Below, one piece after another: positions 23,202 through 31,857 of a stretch of 44,936 nucleotides of DNA. A program made the position numbers and the translations under genes. This DNA comes from Rhodocyclaceae bacterium UBA2250 (GTDB taxonomy: Bacteria; Pseudomonadota; Gammaproteobacteria; Burkholderiales; Rhodocyclaceae), in the NCBI GenBank assembly GCA_002347285.1, contig DDXW01000051.1:2650-47585 (forward strand), given 5' to 3'. The notes beneath the pieces are model-generated. The model ran no database searches, was not told the origin of the DNA, and saw only the letters and a program-made list of their open reading frames with translations. How positions within the stretch are numbered: position 1 is the first letter of the stretch; each line of letters starts with the position of its first letter.

Positions 23202-24290
23202 TTAGACGTTCGCCCAGATGATGTTGCGCAATGGCACTACGGACTGGAACACCTTGTAGCGATAGCACTGCCAGTCGGCAGGGTAGTTGGTCGTGTCGAA
23301 GGTCGCCCAGTCCGACCAGTCCGCAACCATGGTTGCGGTCGTGGTTGTGCAGTTGCCGCTGGTATCTGGCTTTTCATACTGGGCGCTGCGTGCGACAAGT
23401 GCGATACGCACAGCCTTGATACGCGCAGTCTGCGCGATCGTCAGGTTGTTCCAGCCATCGGCTGCAGTGGCGTTCACCCATTTCGTTACCACCTGTGGCC
23501 TCAGCGGGTCATCGTTGATGCCGTATTGGGCTTGCAGGTCAATGATTTCCGGGGCGATCTCATAGGTTTGCATGACGCCTGCCGTATCTGGTTGCTGGAG
23601 AGCGAGGCTCCTGTCCTGAATGAGATAGGTGCGGCTGATCATTGCCGAGAAGCATTGCAAGGTGGCCCCCGTTGAATATGCGGGCCAGCCATTGTCGTTT
23701 TGATAAACGATAGTCGGGTTGTAGGGTGCGCCGCCGCCGGGATTGTGTTGCAGTTTGAGTGCTGGGCCCTGCACCTGGGTGATTTGTATCAGAGTGCAGT
23801 TGCCGCCTTGCGAAAGTATCGCCAGGCTATTGAGGCCGCAACCAAACGTACTGTGGACGGTGACTTCGGATGAGGACTGCGGCATCGTGCTGGTTAAGGA
23901 GGTTAGCGATAGGTCGAAGTTCGCATCTGAAGGGTCGGAGTAATAATTGATGCTGATCGCATCCGGATCGACGCCGCCATCAATAATGCTGACGGATGCG
24001 AAAAAGTTGGGAACTGGCCCGCCGGTGCTTTCGTGATAGCTGTAAAAATTAGTGCAATTCGCAACCGCCGACCGCTCGAGCCCCCATCCTGCCATCTTGA
24101 TGTCGCGGTCGAGTATGTGGAAGGCGATGGCACCATTGCTTTGCGCGTCGGATGCCCCTGTCGTCGTTCGTTTCTGTCGTTCCGAAACCGAAAAGACCTG
24201 AAAGACGATAATCGACGAAAGAATGGCAATGACCATGCCCACCATCAACTCGATGAGGCTGAAACCGCGGATGTGCTGTTTGTCTGACAT
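23202..24290 (-). CDS. pilW: Type IV pilus minor pilin PilW
   Basis: A 362-residue class III-like prepilin with the cleavage site RG/FSLIEL after residue 9 and Glu at mature +5, followed by the hydrophobic helix MVGMVIAILSSIIVFQVF. The large C-terminal globular part matches PilW length. A Shine-Dalgarno AGGGAA precedes the ATG, 9 bp after the pilV stop. It belongs to the minor pilin set needed to start pilus assembly. Confidence 0.92.
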   Translation of the reverse strand: MSDKQHIRGFSLIELMVGMVIAILSSIIVFQVFSVSERQKRTTTGASDAQSNGAIAFHILDRDIKMAGWGLERSAVANCTNFYSYHESTGGPVPNFFASVSIIDGGVDPDAISINYYSDPSDANFDLSLTSLTSTMPQSSSEVTVHSTFGCGLNSLAILSQGGNCTLIQITQVQGPALKLQHNPGGGAPYNPTIVYQNDNGWPAYSTGATLQCFSAMISRTYLIQDRSLALQQPDTAGVMQTYEIAPEIIDLQAQYGINDDPLRPQVVTKWVNATAADGWNNLTIAQTARIKAVRIALVARSAQYEKPDTSGNCTTTTATMVADWSDWATFDTTNYPADWQCYRYKVFQSVVPLRNIIWANV

Positions 24291-24299
24291 GGTGATTCC

Positions 24300-24674
24300 C
24301 TACGGATTGGTATTGATCCGGGCAATGGTCTGATAGGTGTTGATCTCGGTTTGCCCCGGCATTTGCCAGGTAACCGTAACGGTGACTTGGTCGCCTTGGA
24401 TTTCTGTTTTTCGTTTGCCACTCGGCAATGATGCGACAGGGGTATCTGCTTCGATCAATGCGCTTGGGTTGGTGGTCAGAGTTGGGATATCCACCCAGAT
24501 ATCTCCCAGTCGTTGGCTGGCGACCAGGCTCGCATCAACCCTGGCCTTGGCCTGCGTCGTGTTCTGCATCGAAGCGGCCTGCAACCCGATGATCGCCAGT
24601 ATGCCGGCCGAGAAGATCAGGATTGCAATGAGCGCCTCCAGCAGGATGGAGCCGGCTTGAGCATGTTTGTTCAT
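24300..24674 (-). CDS. pilV: Type IV pilus minor pilin PilV
   Basis: The 124-residue product has a prepilin site AG/SILLE (cleavage after residue 8, Glu at +5) and the helix ALIAILIFSAGILAIIGLQ, a pattern typical of PilV. The start at 24674 is preferred over upstream in-frame starts because it gives a normal short leader and has GGGGAA about 6 bp upstream. It follows fimT by 16 bp and precedes pilW. Confidence 0.88.
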   Translation of the reverse strand: MNKHAQAGSILLEALIAILIFSAGILAIIGLQAASMQNTTQAKARVDASLVASQRLGDIWVDIPTLTTNPSALIEADTPVASLPSGKRKTEIQGDQVTVTVTWQMPGQTEINTYQTIARINTNP

Positions 24675-24690
24675 GGCATTCCCCATATCA

Positions 24691-25269
24691 CTATGGACAG
24701 GCTCGGGGGTCGAGAGGAACCGCAGTATTGCTGACATTCGGATCGCACATGCGAATCTGCCCTCCCGTGCTGATCAAGATGCGCATCTCGCGACTTTTGT
24801 CCGCAGCCAGAACAGAGGAATCGATATCAATACGCGTCAATAACAAAGTTCCGTCAGCATTCTTGTTGTTTGGTGCGTCTGGCGTTCTGCCAAGTCCAGT
24901 AAAGGTAACCGTATCGGCTTCGCCTGGCGTCGGCGTAACGATTGCCTTGGCAGAGCCTTCGGCGTCCGGTGCCGACTGGATCGGAATATCCGAGCCGGCA
25001 AGGGTTACCCGCCATCCGGTACCACCTGTGGCTGTCGGGTTTGTGAGCCTGAATTCAATGTTGGTATTGCGCCTTACTGCTTCGTTCCGGGCTGCTTGCA
25101 GCCCGGACAGGATCGATTCGGCTGCAGTCCGAATCTGGCTGTTCTGAATCCACTCGCTCAGGCTTGGCGCACCCAGCAAAATTAATACCGCCAGCACCAC
25201 CAAGGTAATGGCGATTTCGATAAGGGACATGCCATCTTCAGCGCGGCGGCCAAGCCGAGAGGATTTCAT
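24691..25269 (-). CDS. fimT: Minor pilin FimT/GspH family
   Basis: A 192-residue prepilin with the leader MKSSRLGRRAEDG cleaved before MSLIEIAITLVVLAVLILLG (Glu at +5). The C-terminal part matches FimT/GspH pseudopilins (AARNEAVRRNTNIEF, then TFTGLGRT). The ATG overlaps the pilE stop (TGATG), so I reject the longer frame reaching 25320. In FimT-like proteins the C-terminus can bind DNA during natural transformation; whether this one does is not visible. Confidence 0.88.
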   Translation of the reverse strand: MKSSRLGRRAEDGMSLIEIAITLVVLAVLILLGAPSLSEWIQNSQIRTAAESILSGLQAARNEAVRRNTNIEFRLTNPTATGGTGWRVTLAGSDIPIQSAPDAEGSAKAIVTPTPGEADTVTFTGLGRTPDAPNNKNADGTLLLTRIDIDSSVLAADKSREMRILISTGGQIRMCDPNVSNTAVPLDPRACP

Positions 25270-25712
25270 CAGCAAGATCCCCCCTTGTTGGTGACCCAGC
25301 ATGTGGTGTTGCCAGTCCAACCGGAAACTCCTGTAACAGTCGTTGCCCGGGCATTGGACTCATTCACTGTATAGGTGAATCCGGTCATCGAGCTTTTGCC
25401 GACCGCACGCAAGGTATATGTATTCGCCGCCGCAGCAGGATTGCAGTCAAAATCGAAATATTTGCTGGTCGTGGAGTCTGCGGTGCAATCGGGCGCCCCG
25501 ACATAAGTGCGATTATTGTCGTAGTAGGTTTCGACCCGGGCCCGTTTTGCACCTAAGTTGGAGGTGGCATCGGGTATGCGGCTACGAATCAGGTAGTCCT
25601 GGTAGGAGGGCAAGGCGATTGCAGCAAGAATGGCAACGATAGCGACAACGATCATCAACTCGATGAGTGTGAAGCCGCTTTGCTTGCTCGGGTAAAAGAG
25701 AACACGCGTCAT
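25269..25712 (-). CDS. pilE: Type IV pilin PilE/PilA-like
   Basis: A 147-residue pilin with leader MTRVLFYPSKQSG and cleavage before FTLIELMIVVAIVAILAAIALPSY, Glu at +5. A C-terminal Cys pair (TTCWV and GGSC) can form the usual disulfide loop. The Shine-Dalgarno AGGAG is 6 bp before the ATG. It could be the major pilin or a PilE-type minor pilin; being placed upstream of five minor-pilin genes favours the latter. It is first in the minus-strand operon. Confidence 0.9.
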   Translation of the reverse strand: MTRVLFYPSKQSGFTLIELMIVVAIVAILAAIALPSYQDYLIRSRIPDATSNLGAKRARVETYYDNNRTYVGAPDCTADSTTSKYFDFDCNPAAAANTYTLRAVGKSSMTGFTYTVNESNARATTVTGVSGWTGNTTCWVTNKGGSC

Positions 25713-25847
25713 TGTTTTCTCCTGTTTGACTGTCCGAACATTAGTCGGAGGAGGTTTGGGAGGTCAATTTCATCCCGACAAATGGATTGGGTAGGTGGAT
25801 GAACGGCAACAAGCGGAATGATCTTAGGGGCAGAACAGGTTTTTGGC

Positions 25848-25853
25848 TATAAT
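25848..25853 (+). promoter_or_regulatory. Consensus -10 box of the tRNA-Thr promoter
   Basis: Perfect TATAAT, 11 bp upstream of the tRNA gene. No clear -35 element is seen. The 25713-25864 gap otherwise holds the divergent pilE leader with a weak minus-strand TTGACC...ACTAAT pair and nothing else I recognise. Confidence 0.6.
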
Positions 25854-25864
25854 CCGTCCCCTTC

Positions 25865-25940
<76 letters not shown>

Positions 25941-25946
25941 GTTTCG

Positions 25947-25976
25947 CGGCCCCCGGCAACGGGGGCCGTTTTGGTT
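25947..25976 (+). terminator. Rho-independent terminator after tRNA-Thr
   Basis: A 9-bp stem CGGCCCCCG/CGGGGGCCG with a GCAA tetraloop is followed by TTTTGGTTT. It starts 6 bp after the tRNA CCA end. Confidence 0.9.
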
Positions 25977-25990
25977 TATAAATCCGCCCC

Positions 25991-26437
25991 ATGGATATCC
26001 GCTCCCACACCTTCGACCGTATTCGCCGCTTCTTCAGCGGCGGACTCGACCTTGTCGAATATATCGGTCTGCTGGTGATCGGCATCGCCACCACGGTGGC
26101 GATGTACCAGGAGATCATGGTGATGGTGCATGCCGGCGAGGTGCGCCTGGCCGACCTGCTGCTGATGTTCCTGTACCTCGAGGTGCTGGCGATGATCGGC
26201 CAGTACTTCAAGTCCGGCCAGTTGCCGGTGCGCTTCCCGATGTACATCGCCATGGTGGCGCTGGCGCGCTACCTGATCCTGGATATCAAGGACATGTCCG
26301 AGTGGCGCATGCTGGCGGTGGCCGCCGCGATTTTCCTGTTGACCCTGGGCGTCCTGGCGATCCGTTACGGCCACGTGCGCTTTCCCTACCGCGAAGATGC
26401 CAGCGAGGCATCAGGCAAACCTTTTGTGCGAGAGTAA
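25991..26437 (+). CDS. psiE: PsiE family phosphate-starvation-inducible membrane protein
   Basis: A 148-residue protein with about four hydrophobic segments (YIGLLVIGIATTVAMY, LLLMFLYLEVLAMIG, FPMYIAMVALARYLIL, AAAIFLLTLGVLAI). It has the PsiE-family block LVEYIGLLVIGIA followed by YLEVLAMIGQYF. PsiE members are induced by phosphate starvation in E. coli, but their biochemical role is unknown. No Pho box is recognised upstream; the gene begins just after the tRNA terminator. purC follows 6 bp downstream. Confidence 0.85.
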   Translation: MDIRSHTFDRIRRFFSGGLDLVEYIGLLVIGIATTVAMYQEIMVMVHAGEVRLADLLLMFLYLEVLAMIGQYFKSGQLPVRFPMYIAMVALARYLILDIKDMSEWRMLAVAAAIFLLTLGVLAIRYGHVRFPYREDASEASGKPFVRE

Positions 26438-26443
26438 TTCAAC

Positions 26444-27325
26444 ATGAGCCAGCCGCTTTACGAATCCACCATCAAGAGCCTGCCGCTGCTCGGCCGCGGC
26501 AAGGTGCGTGACAACTACGCCGTCGGCGATGACAAGATGCTGATCGTCACCAGCGACCGGCTGTCCGCCTTCGACGTGATCCTGCCCGACCCGATCCCGG
26601 GCAAGGGCGAGGTGCTCACCGCCGTCGCGGATTTCTGGTTCGCCAAGCTCGGCCACATCATCCCCAACCAGCTGACCGGCATCGACCCGGAATCCGTGGT
26701 GGCGCCTGACGAGCGCGAGCAGGTGCGCGGACGTGCCATTGTCGTCAAGCGGCTCAAGCCGCTGCCGATCGAGGCGGTGGTGCGCGGCTATCTGATCGGT
26801 TCCGGCTGGAAGGATTACCAGAAGACCGGCAGCGTCTGCGGCATTCCGCTGCCGGCCGGCCTGCAGATGGCGCAGCAGCTGCCGCAGCCGCTGTTCACTC
26901 CCTCGACCAAGGCCGAGCTGGGCGATCACGACGAGAACATCGACTATGCCATGGTCGAAAAGACCATCGGTCCGGCGCTCGCCGCCCAGGTGCGCGAAGC
27001 CGCACTGCGCCTATACAGCGAAGCGGCGGCCTATGCGCTGACGCGCGGCATCATCATCGCCGACACCAAGTTCGAGTTCGGCCTCGACGCCGCCGGCACG
27101 CTGCACCTGATCGACGAGGTGCTGACGCCCGATTCCTCGCGCTTCTGGCCGGCCGACACTTACCGGGTCGGCACCAGCCCCGCCAGCTTCGACAAGCAGT
27201 TCGTGCGCGACTACCTCGAGACGCTCGACTGGAACAAGCAGGCACCCGGACCGCGGCTGCCGGCCGAGATCATCGAGAAGACCGCCGCCAAATACCGCGA
27301 GGCGCTGGCGCGGCTGACGGGTTGA
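26444..27325 (+). CDS. purC: Phosphoribosylaminoimidazole-succinocarboxamide synthase
   Basis: SAICAR synthetase joins aspartate to CAIR in purine synthesis. The 293-residue protein is of the longer type and shows GRGKVRDNYAVGDDKMLIVTSDRLSAFDV, VVRGYLIGSGWKDYQKTGSVCGI, ADTKFEFG and DEVLTPDSSRFWP, all family signatures. The ATG follows the psiE stop by 6 bp. The downstream gap (27326-27398) contains a copy of the 25-bp repeat. Confidence 0.98.
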   Translation: MSQPLYESTIKSLPLLGRGKVRDNYAVGDDKMLIVTSDRLSAFDVILPDPIPGKGEVLTAVADFWFAKLGHIIPNQLTGIDPESVVAPDEREQVRGRAIVVKRLKPLPIEAVVRGYLIGSGWKDYQKTGSVCGIPLPAGLQMAQQLPQPLFTPSTKAELGDHDENIDYAMVEKTIGPALAAQVREAALRLYSEAAAYALTRGIIIADTKFEFGLDAAGTLHLIDEVLTPDSSRFWPADTYRVGTSPASFDKQFVRDYLETLDWNKQAPGPRLPAEIIEKTAAKYREALARLTG

Positions 27326-27330
27326 TTCGA

Positions 27331-27355
27331 TATAACTCGGCGCTGGCAGGGCGGC
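27331..27355 (+). repeat. 25-bp dispersed repeat, copy 6 (between purC and prlC)
   Basis: Core identical to the mtnA copy over its last 21 bases (AACTC onward). It occupies much of the 73-bp gap. Non-coding, so its preservation here is not due to protein sequence. Confidence 0.85.
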
Positions 27356-27398
27356 GCCGAGGGTTGAATGTCGGCCGCTTTGCCACCATTTGCGCAAC

Positions 27399-29444
27399 AT
27401 GAACCCACTGCTCGATTTCACCGGTCTGCCGCGCTTTGCCGACATCGCGCCGGAACACGTCGCTCCCGCCGTTCGCCAGCTGCTCGATGAGAATCGTGCG
27501 CTGCTGGCCCGGCTCGAGCATCCCGAAACTCCCGCGAGCTGGGACGACTTCGTCCAGCCGATGACCGATGCCGGCGAACGGCTCGGCCGCGCCTGGGGCA
27601 TCGTCGGCCACCTGCACGGCGTGAACGACGTGCCGGAATGGCGCGAAGCCTACAACGCCATGCTGCCCGAGGTGACGCGCTTCTATGCCGAGCTCGGCCA
27701 GAATCTGGCGCTCTACGAAAAGTTCAAGGCGCTCGCCGCCGGGCCGGAATACGCCACGCTGAGTCCGGTGCGCAAGCGTATTGTGGACAATGAGTTGCGC
27801 GACTTCCGCCTCGCCGGTGCCGAACTGCCCGCCGGGAAAAAGCCGCGCTTCCAGGCAATCCAGGAAGAGCTTTCCGCGCTGGGCGCGAAATTCTCGGAGA
27901 ACCTGCTCGACGCCACCAACGCGCATGCGGAGTGGGTGGCCGATGAAGTCGGCCTCGCCGGACTGCCGGACGATGTGAAGGCCGCCGCGCGTGCCGCAGC
28001 GGAACGCGACGGCAAGCCCGGCTGGAAATTCACGCTGCACGCACCGTCCTATCTGCCGGTGATGCAATACGCCGACGACCGGGAACTGCGCGCGCGCATG
28101 TACCGTGCTTACGCGACGCGCGCCTCCGAGTTCGGCAACCCGGAGTGGAATAACGGCCCGCTGATCGAGCGCATCCTCGAGTTGCGCGCGGAGGAGGCCC
28201 GCATGCTCGGCTTCGCCGACTATGCCGAGCTGTCGCTCACGCCGAAGATGGCCGATTCGCCCGCGCAGGTCGCCGCCTTCCTGCGCGACATGGCCGTGAA
28301 GGCGAAGCCCTTTGGTGAGCGTGATCTGGCCGAACTGCGCGAGTTCGCGGCCAGGGAACTGGAGTTGGACAAGCTCGAAAGTTGGGACATGTCCTGGGCC
28401 TCGGAAAAGCTCAAGCAGGCGCGCTATGCCTTTTCCGACGACGAAGTGAAGCAATACTTCCCCGAGCACAAGGTGCTGGCAGGGCTGTTCCGCTGCATCC
28501 AGACGCTGTTCGGCGTGCAGGTGCTGCCGGACGCCGCGCCGGCCTGGCATCCGGCCGTGCGCTTCTTCCGCATCGAACGCGCCGGCAAGCTCGTCGGCCG
28601 CTTCTTCCTCGACCTCTACGCGCGCGAGACCAAGCGCGGTGGCGCCTGGATGGCCGACGCGATCTCGCGCCGCCGCCTCGCCAAAGCCGAGTTTCCCGAT
28701 ATCCAGACGCCGGTCGCCTACCTGTGCTGCAACTTCCCCGCGCCGGTGGGAAACAAGCCGGCGACCTTCACCCACGACGACGTGCTGACGCTGTTCCACG
28801 AAACCGGCCATGGCCTGCACCACCTGCTCACCGAGGTCGACGAGCTGGCGGTTTCGGGCATCGACGGTGTGGAGTGGGACGCGGTCGAGTTGCCCTCCCA
28901 GTTCATGGAGAACTTCTGCTGGGAATGGGACGTGCTCAAGGACATGACCGCGCACGCCGAGACGGGCGCACCGCTGCCGCGCGCGCTGTTCGACAAGATG
29001 ATCGCGGCGAAGAATTTCCAGAGCGGCCTGTTCACGCTGCGGCAGATCGAGTTCGCGCTGTTCGACCTGCGCCTGCACGCCGAGGGCCGGCGCGATTTCC
29101 TGGCGCTGCTCGACGAGGTGCGCCGGGAGGTCGCCGTGGTGTCGCCGCCGGAGTGGAACCGCTTTCCGCAGAGCTTCTCGCACATCTTCGCGGGCGGCTA
29201 CGCGGCCGGCTACTACAGCTACAAGTGGGCCGAGGTGCTGTCGGCCGACGCCTACGCCGCCTTCGAGGAGGTCATGCCGACGGTCGGCACGGTGCTCGAC
29301 GCGGCGACCGGCGAGCGCTTCCGGCGTGAAATTCTGGCGGTGGGCGGCTCGCGGCCGGCGCTCGAATCCTTCAAGGCCTTCCGCGGCCGCGAACCGACGC
29401 CGGACGCGCTCTTGCGCCATAATGGCATGGTCGCCATTGCCTGA
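27399..29444 (+). CDS. prlC: Oligopeptidase A (M3 family zinc metallopeptidase)
   Basis: Cytoplasmic peptidase that degrades short peptides, including signal-peptide fragments. The 681-residue protein has the zinc site HETGH at residues 467-471 within LFHETGHGLHHLL and the downstream GVEWDAVELPSQFMENFCWE, which are M3 hallmarks. It begins MNPLLDFTGLPRFADIAPEH, the OpdA-type start. An in-frame TTG lies three codons upstream, but the ATG is preferred. Confidence 0.97.
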   Translation: MNPLLDFTGLPRFADIAPEHVAPAVRQLLDENRALLARLEHPETPASWDDFVQPMTDAGERLGRAWGIVGHLHGVNDVPEWREAYNAMLPEVTRFYAELGQNLALYEKFKALAAGPEYATLSPVRKRIVDNELRDFRLAGAELPAGKKPRFQAIQEELSALGAKFSENLLDATNAHAEWVADEVGLAGLPDDVKAAARAAAERDGKPGWKFTLHAPSYLPVMQYADDRELRARMYRAYATRASEFGNPEWNNGPLIERILELRAEEARMLGFADYAELSLTPKMADSPAQVAAFLRDMAVKAKPFGERDLAELREFAARELELDKLESWDMSWASEKLKQARYAFSDDEVKQYFPEHKVLAGLFRCIQTLFGVQVLPDAAPAWHPAVRFFRIERAGKLVGRFFLDLYARETKRGGAWMADAISRRRLAKAEFPDIQTPVAYLCCNFPAPVGNKPATFTHDDVLTLFHETGHGLHHLLTEVDELAVSGIDGVEWDAVELPSQFMENFCWEWDVLKDMTAHAETGAPLPRALFDKMIAAKNFQSGLFTLRQIEFALFDLRLHAEGRRDFLALLDEVRREVAVVSPPEWNRFPQSFSHIFAGGYAAGYYSYKWAEVLSADAYAAFEEVMPTVGTVLDAATGERFRREILAVGGSRPALESFKAFRGREPTPDALLRHNGMVAIA

Positions 29445-29457
29445 TTCGGAGTTTGAA

Positions 29458-29919
29458 ATGAAATTCCTGCTGCTGCTCTGCCTGTGCGTCGTTGGCCTGG
29501 CCCAGGCACAAGGCACCTATCGCTGGGTCGACAAGGACGGCAAGGTGCACTACGGCGACCGCTACCCGTCAGCGGTGGCCGGCGAGGTCAACAAGCGCAA
29601 GATCGAGGCGCCGGCGGCCGACAAGCAGATTCCCTATGCCCTGCAGCAGGCGATCGCGAACTTTCCCGTCACGCTGTTCGTCAGCAAGGATTGTGGCGCA
29701 GGGTGTCAGGAGGGCCGCGACTATCTGGCCAAACGCGGCACGCCGTTCACCGAGAAGGTCGTGTCGTCGCAGGAAGACGTCGATGCACTCAAGGACTTGC
29801 TCGGCGGCGGGCAGGCCCAGGTACCGGTGCTGAAGGTGGGTTCGCGCTTCACCAAGGGCTGGCTGCGCGAAGAATGGCAGCGCCTGCTCGACGCCGCCGG
29901 CTACCCGAAGGCGCCGTAG
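29458..29919 (+). CDS. Exported DUF4124 plus glutaredoxin-like protein
   Basis: A 153-residue protein with a signal peptide (MKFLLLLCLCVVGLAQAQ). A DUF4124 segment TYRWVDKDGKVHYGDRYP is followed by a thioredoxin-fold glutaredoxin-like domain beginning FPVTLFVSKDCGAGCQEGRDYLAKRG. The active-site-like motif is CGAGC, with three residues between cysteines rather than the usual two. Ending QVPVLKVGSRFTKGWLREEW resembles the substrate-binding half of glutaredoxins. It should act in the periplasm as a thiol-handling protein; the partner is unknown. Convergent with the PilZ gene, 3 bp apart. Confidence 0.8.
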   Translation: MKFLLLLCLCVVGLAQAQGTYRWVDKDGKVHYGDRYPSAVAGEVNKRKIEAPAADKQIPYALQQAIANFPVTLFVSKDCGAGCQEGRDYLAKRGTPFTEKVVSSQEDVDALKDLLGGGQAQVPVLKVGSRFTKGWLREEWQRLLDAAGYPKAP

Positions 29920-29922
29920 GTT

Positions 29923-30297
29923 CTACTCCCCGGCTTCGTACAGCAGCGCGGAGAGTTCGCGGTCGAGGAGGCCGGGGTCGCCCGAGTTGAGTTCGACCAG
30001 CCGGCGCAGGTGCGTCACGCTGTCGAGGTCTATATTGTCGCAATGCAGGCCGAGGCGCCGGCCGGAGTAATGCGCCACCACGCAGCTCATGCTGATCGTC
30101 GCGTCGGACGAGAGCCGCAGCCGCAACTGGCAGTGCTCGCCGCTCTTGCCCGTCCAGCCCTCCGGCACCTTGATCAGCGCGCCCTTCAGGGAGATGTCGT
30201 ACAGCTCGGCTTCCGCGACGTGGCCGTGCGCCGCGAGCTGCACCGGCGAATGGAAGTGAGCCCGCCAGAACTGGCGACGGTTTTTCTGCATCGGCAT
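29923..30297 (-). CDS. PilZ-domain protein (putative c-di-GMP receptor)
   Basis: A 124-residue single PilZ domain. The c-di-GMP binding signatures are visible: RRQFWRAHF near residue 7 (RxxxR) and DISLKGALI near residue 34 (D/NxSxxG). A short C-terminal extension with LDRELSALLYEAGE follows. A Shine-Dalgarno GAGGGAA is about 8 bp before the ATG. It may regulate motility, exopolysaccharide or pili; its target is not encoded next door, although a pilus cluster lies 4 kb away. Confidence 0.85.
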   Translation of the reverse strand: MPMQKNRRQFWRAHFHSPVQLAAHGHVAEAELYDISLKGALIKVPEGWTGKSGEHCQLRLRLSSDATISMSCVVAHYSGRRLGLHCDNIDLDSVTHLRRLVELNSGDPGLLDRELSALLYEAGE

Positions 30298-30361
30298 GGC
30301 TTGTTCCCTCGGGTCAGATGGCTTCCCGTATCATACCGCTCCCCGCGCTGCGTATTTCCCG

Positions 30362-31141
30362 ATGAAGATCGCCACCTGGAACGTCAATTCGCTGAAAGTC
30401 AGGCTGCCCCATGTGCTTGACTGGCTGGCCGCGGTGCAACCCGATGCGCTCTGCCTGCAGGAGACCAAGACCGAGGACGGCGGCTTTCCCTTCGCTGCGC
30501 TCGAGGCGGCCGGCTATCGTGCGCTGCACAACGGGCAGAAGACCTACAACGGGGTCGCGATCCTCGCCCGCGACGGACCGGCGGACGTCGTACGCGACCT
30601 GCCGGGCTTCGCGGACACGCAGAAGCGCATCATCGCGGCGACGCTCGGCGGCGTGCGGCTGGTGTGCGCCTACATGCCCAACGGCCAGGCGGTGGGCTCC
30701 GACAAGTACGAATACAAGCTGCGATGGCTCGCGGCGCTGGCCGACTGGCTGAAGGCGGAGCTGCAGCGCCATCCGCATGTCGCCCTGCTTGGCGACTTCA
30801 ACATCGCGCCCGAGGACCGCGACGTGCATGATCCGGTCGCCTGGCAGGGGCAGATCCTCTGCAGCGAACCGGAGCGCGCCGCCTTCCGCCGGCTGACCGA
30901 TCTTGGCTTCGTCGATGCCTTCCGGCAGTTCGAGCAGCCGGAAAAAAGTTTTTCCTGGTGGGACTACCGCATGATGGCCTTCCGCCGCAACCAGGGCCTG
31001 CGCATCGACCACATCCTGCTTTCGTCCGCGCTGGCCGGCCGCTGCAGCGCCTGCACGATCGACAAGACGCCGCGCAAACTGGAGCGGCCTTCCGATCATG
31101 CACCTGTGGTGGCCGATCTCGCCGACCCGGACCCGGCATGA
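30362..31141 (+). CDS. xth: Exodeoxyribonuclease III (AP endonuclease)
   Basis: Base-excision-repair nuclease of the EEP family. The 259-residue product has MKIATWNVNSLKVRLPHVLDWL, LCLQETKTED with the catalytic Glu, YNGVAIL, LLGDFNIAPEDRDV and the terminal IDHILLS and RPSDHAPVVADL motifs. The ATG at 30362 is the family start; longer frames upstream lack similarity. Its stop overlaps the ATG of the Crp/Fnr gene. Confidence 0.96.
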   Translation: MKIATWNVNSLKVRLPHVLDWLAAVQPDALCLQETKTEDGGFPFAALEAAGYRALHNGQKTYNGVAILARDGPADVVRDLPGFADTQKRIIAATLGGVRLVCAYMPNGQAVGSDKYEYKLRWLAALADWLKAELQRHPHVALLGDFNIAPEDRDVHDPVAWQGQILCSEPERAAFRRLTDLGFVDAFRQFEQPEKSFSWWDYRMMAFRRNQGLRIDHILLSSALAGRCSACTIDKTPRKLERPSDHAPVVADLADPDPA

Positions 31142-31776
31142 CGTTCGCCGAACTCTATCCGGTCCTCGGCCATCTGCCCGCGGCTCTGCAGGCGCGTTTC
31201 GCCGCCGAAGCGCAGCAGATGAGGGTGCCCGCCGGAACGGTGCTGTTCGACGAGCGGCAACCCTGCCAAGGCTTTCCGTTCGTGCTGTCAGGCGGCATCC
31301 GGGTCGTCAAGCTCGCGGCCAACGGCCGGGAACTGCCGCTCTACAAGGTGATGCCGGGCGAAAGCTGCATCATCACCTCGAGTTGTCTGCTCGGCCGGCA
31401 GGACTACAACGCCCGGGGCGTCGCCGCGCTGGAAACCACCCTGGCGTTGCTGCCCAGACAACTGTTCGAGGAGATGCTCGGCGAACCGGATTTCCGCGGC
31501 TTCGTTTTCCAGCTGTTCGCCGAGCGCATCGCCGAGCTGATGCAACTGGTGGAGGAAGTCGCCTTCCGCAAGCTCGACCAGCGGCTCGCCAACCTGCTGC
31601 TCGGCAAGGGGCGGCAACTGCAGGTCACGCACCAGCAGCTCGCCGACGAGCTCGGCAGCGTGCGCGAGATGGTCAGCCGCCTGCTCAAGGGCTTCGCCGA
31701 ACAGGGGCTGGTCCGGCTCGGCCGCGAGCAGGTCGAAATCCTCGATCCGGCCGGGCTGCGCAAGATTGCCGGGTAG
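31138..31776 (+). CDS. Crp/Fnr family transcriptional regulator
   Basis: The 212-residue regulator has an N-terminal cyclic-nucleotide-binding-like beta-roll (VPAGTVLFDERQPCQGFPFVLSGGIRVVK, PGESCIITSSCLLG). A long dimer helix precedes a C-terminal winged helix containing VTHQQLADELGSVREMVSRLLKGFAEQG. The FNR-type N-terminal cysteine cluster is absent; cysteines occur at about 43, 77 and 83 within the sensor domain. Its ATG overlaps the xth stop. A palindrome 5 bp after its own stop, ahead of the DUF2892 gene, is a plausible target site. Confidence 0.88.
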   Translation: MTFAELYPVLGHLPAALQARFAAEAQQMRVPAGTVLFDERQPCQGFPFVLSGGIRVVKLAANGRELPLYKVMPGESCIITSSCLLGRQDYNARGVAALETTLALLPRQLFEEMLGEPDFRGFVFQLFAERIAELMQLVEEVAFRKLDQRLANLLLGKGRQLQVTHQQLADELGSVREMVSRLLKGFAEQGLVRLGREQVEILDPAGLRKIAG

Positions 31777-31780
31777 CAAT

Positions 31781-31818
31781 GTGACAATGGTTACTGAAGC
31801 GGGTCGGTCGACTATGCT
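31781..31818 (+). promoter_or_regulatory. Candidate operator/promoter of the DUF2892 gene
   Basis: GTGACAATGGTTAC (31781-31794) is an imperfect inverted repeat (GTGAC / GTTAC, spacer AATG) of Crp/Fnr half-site type. It overlaps a weak -35 (TTACTG, 31791-31796) placed 16 bp before TATGCT (31813-31818). Its place between the regulator and its neighbour suggests control by the adjacent Crp/Fnr protein. This is inference. Confidence 0.4.
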
Positions 31819-31857
31819 GGAATGCGTTCATCAACACATCACCCAAAGGAGAACGAC

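Noticed and set aside
25713..25864. RpoN-type (-24/-12) promoter before pilE
   Set aside because: Looked for TGGCAC-N5-TTGC in the minus-strand leader and did not find it; only a weak sigma-70-like pair is present.
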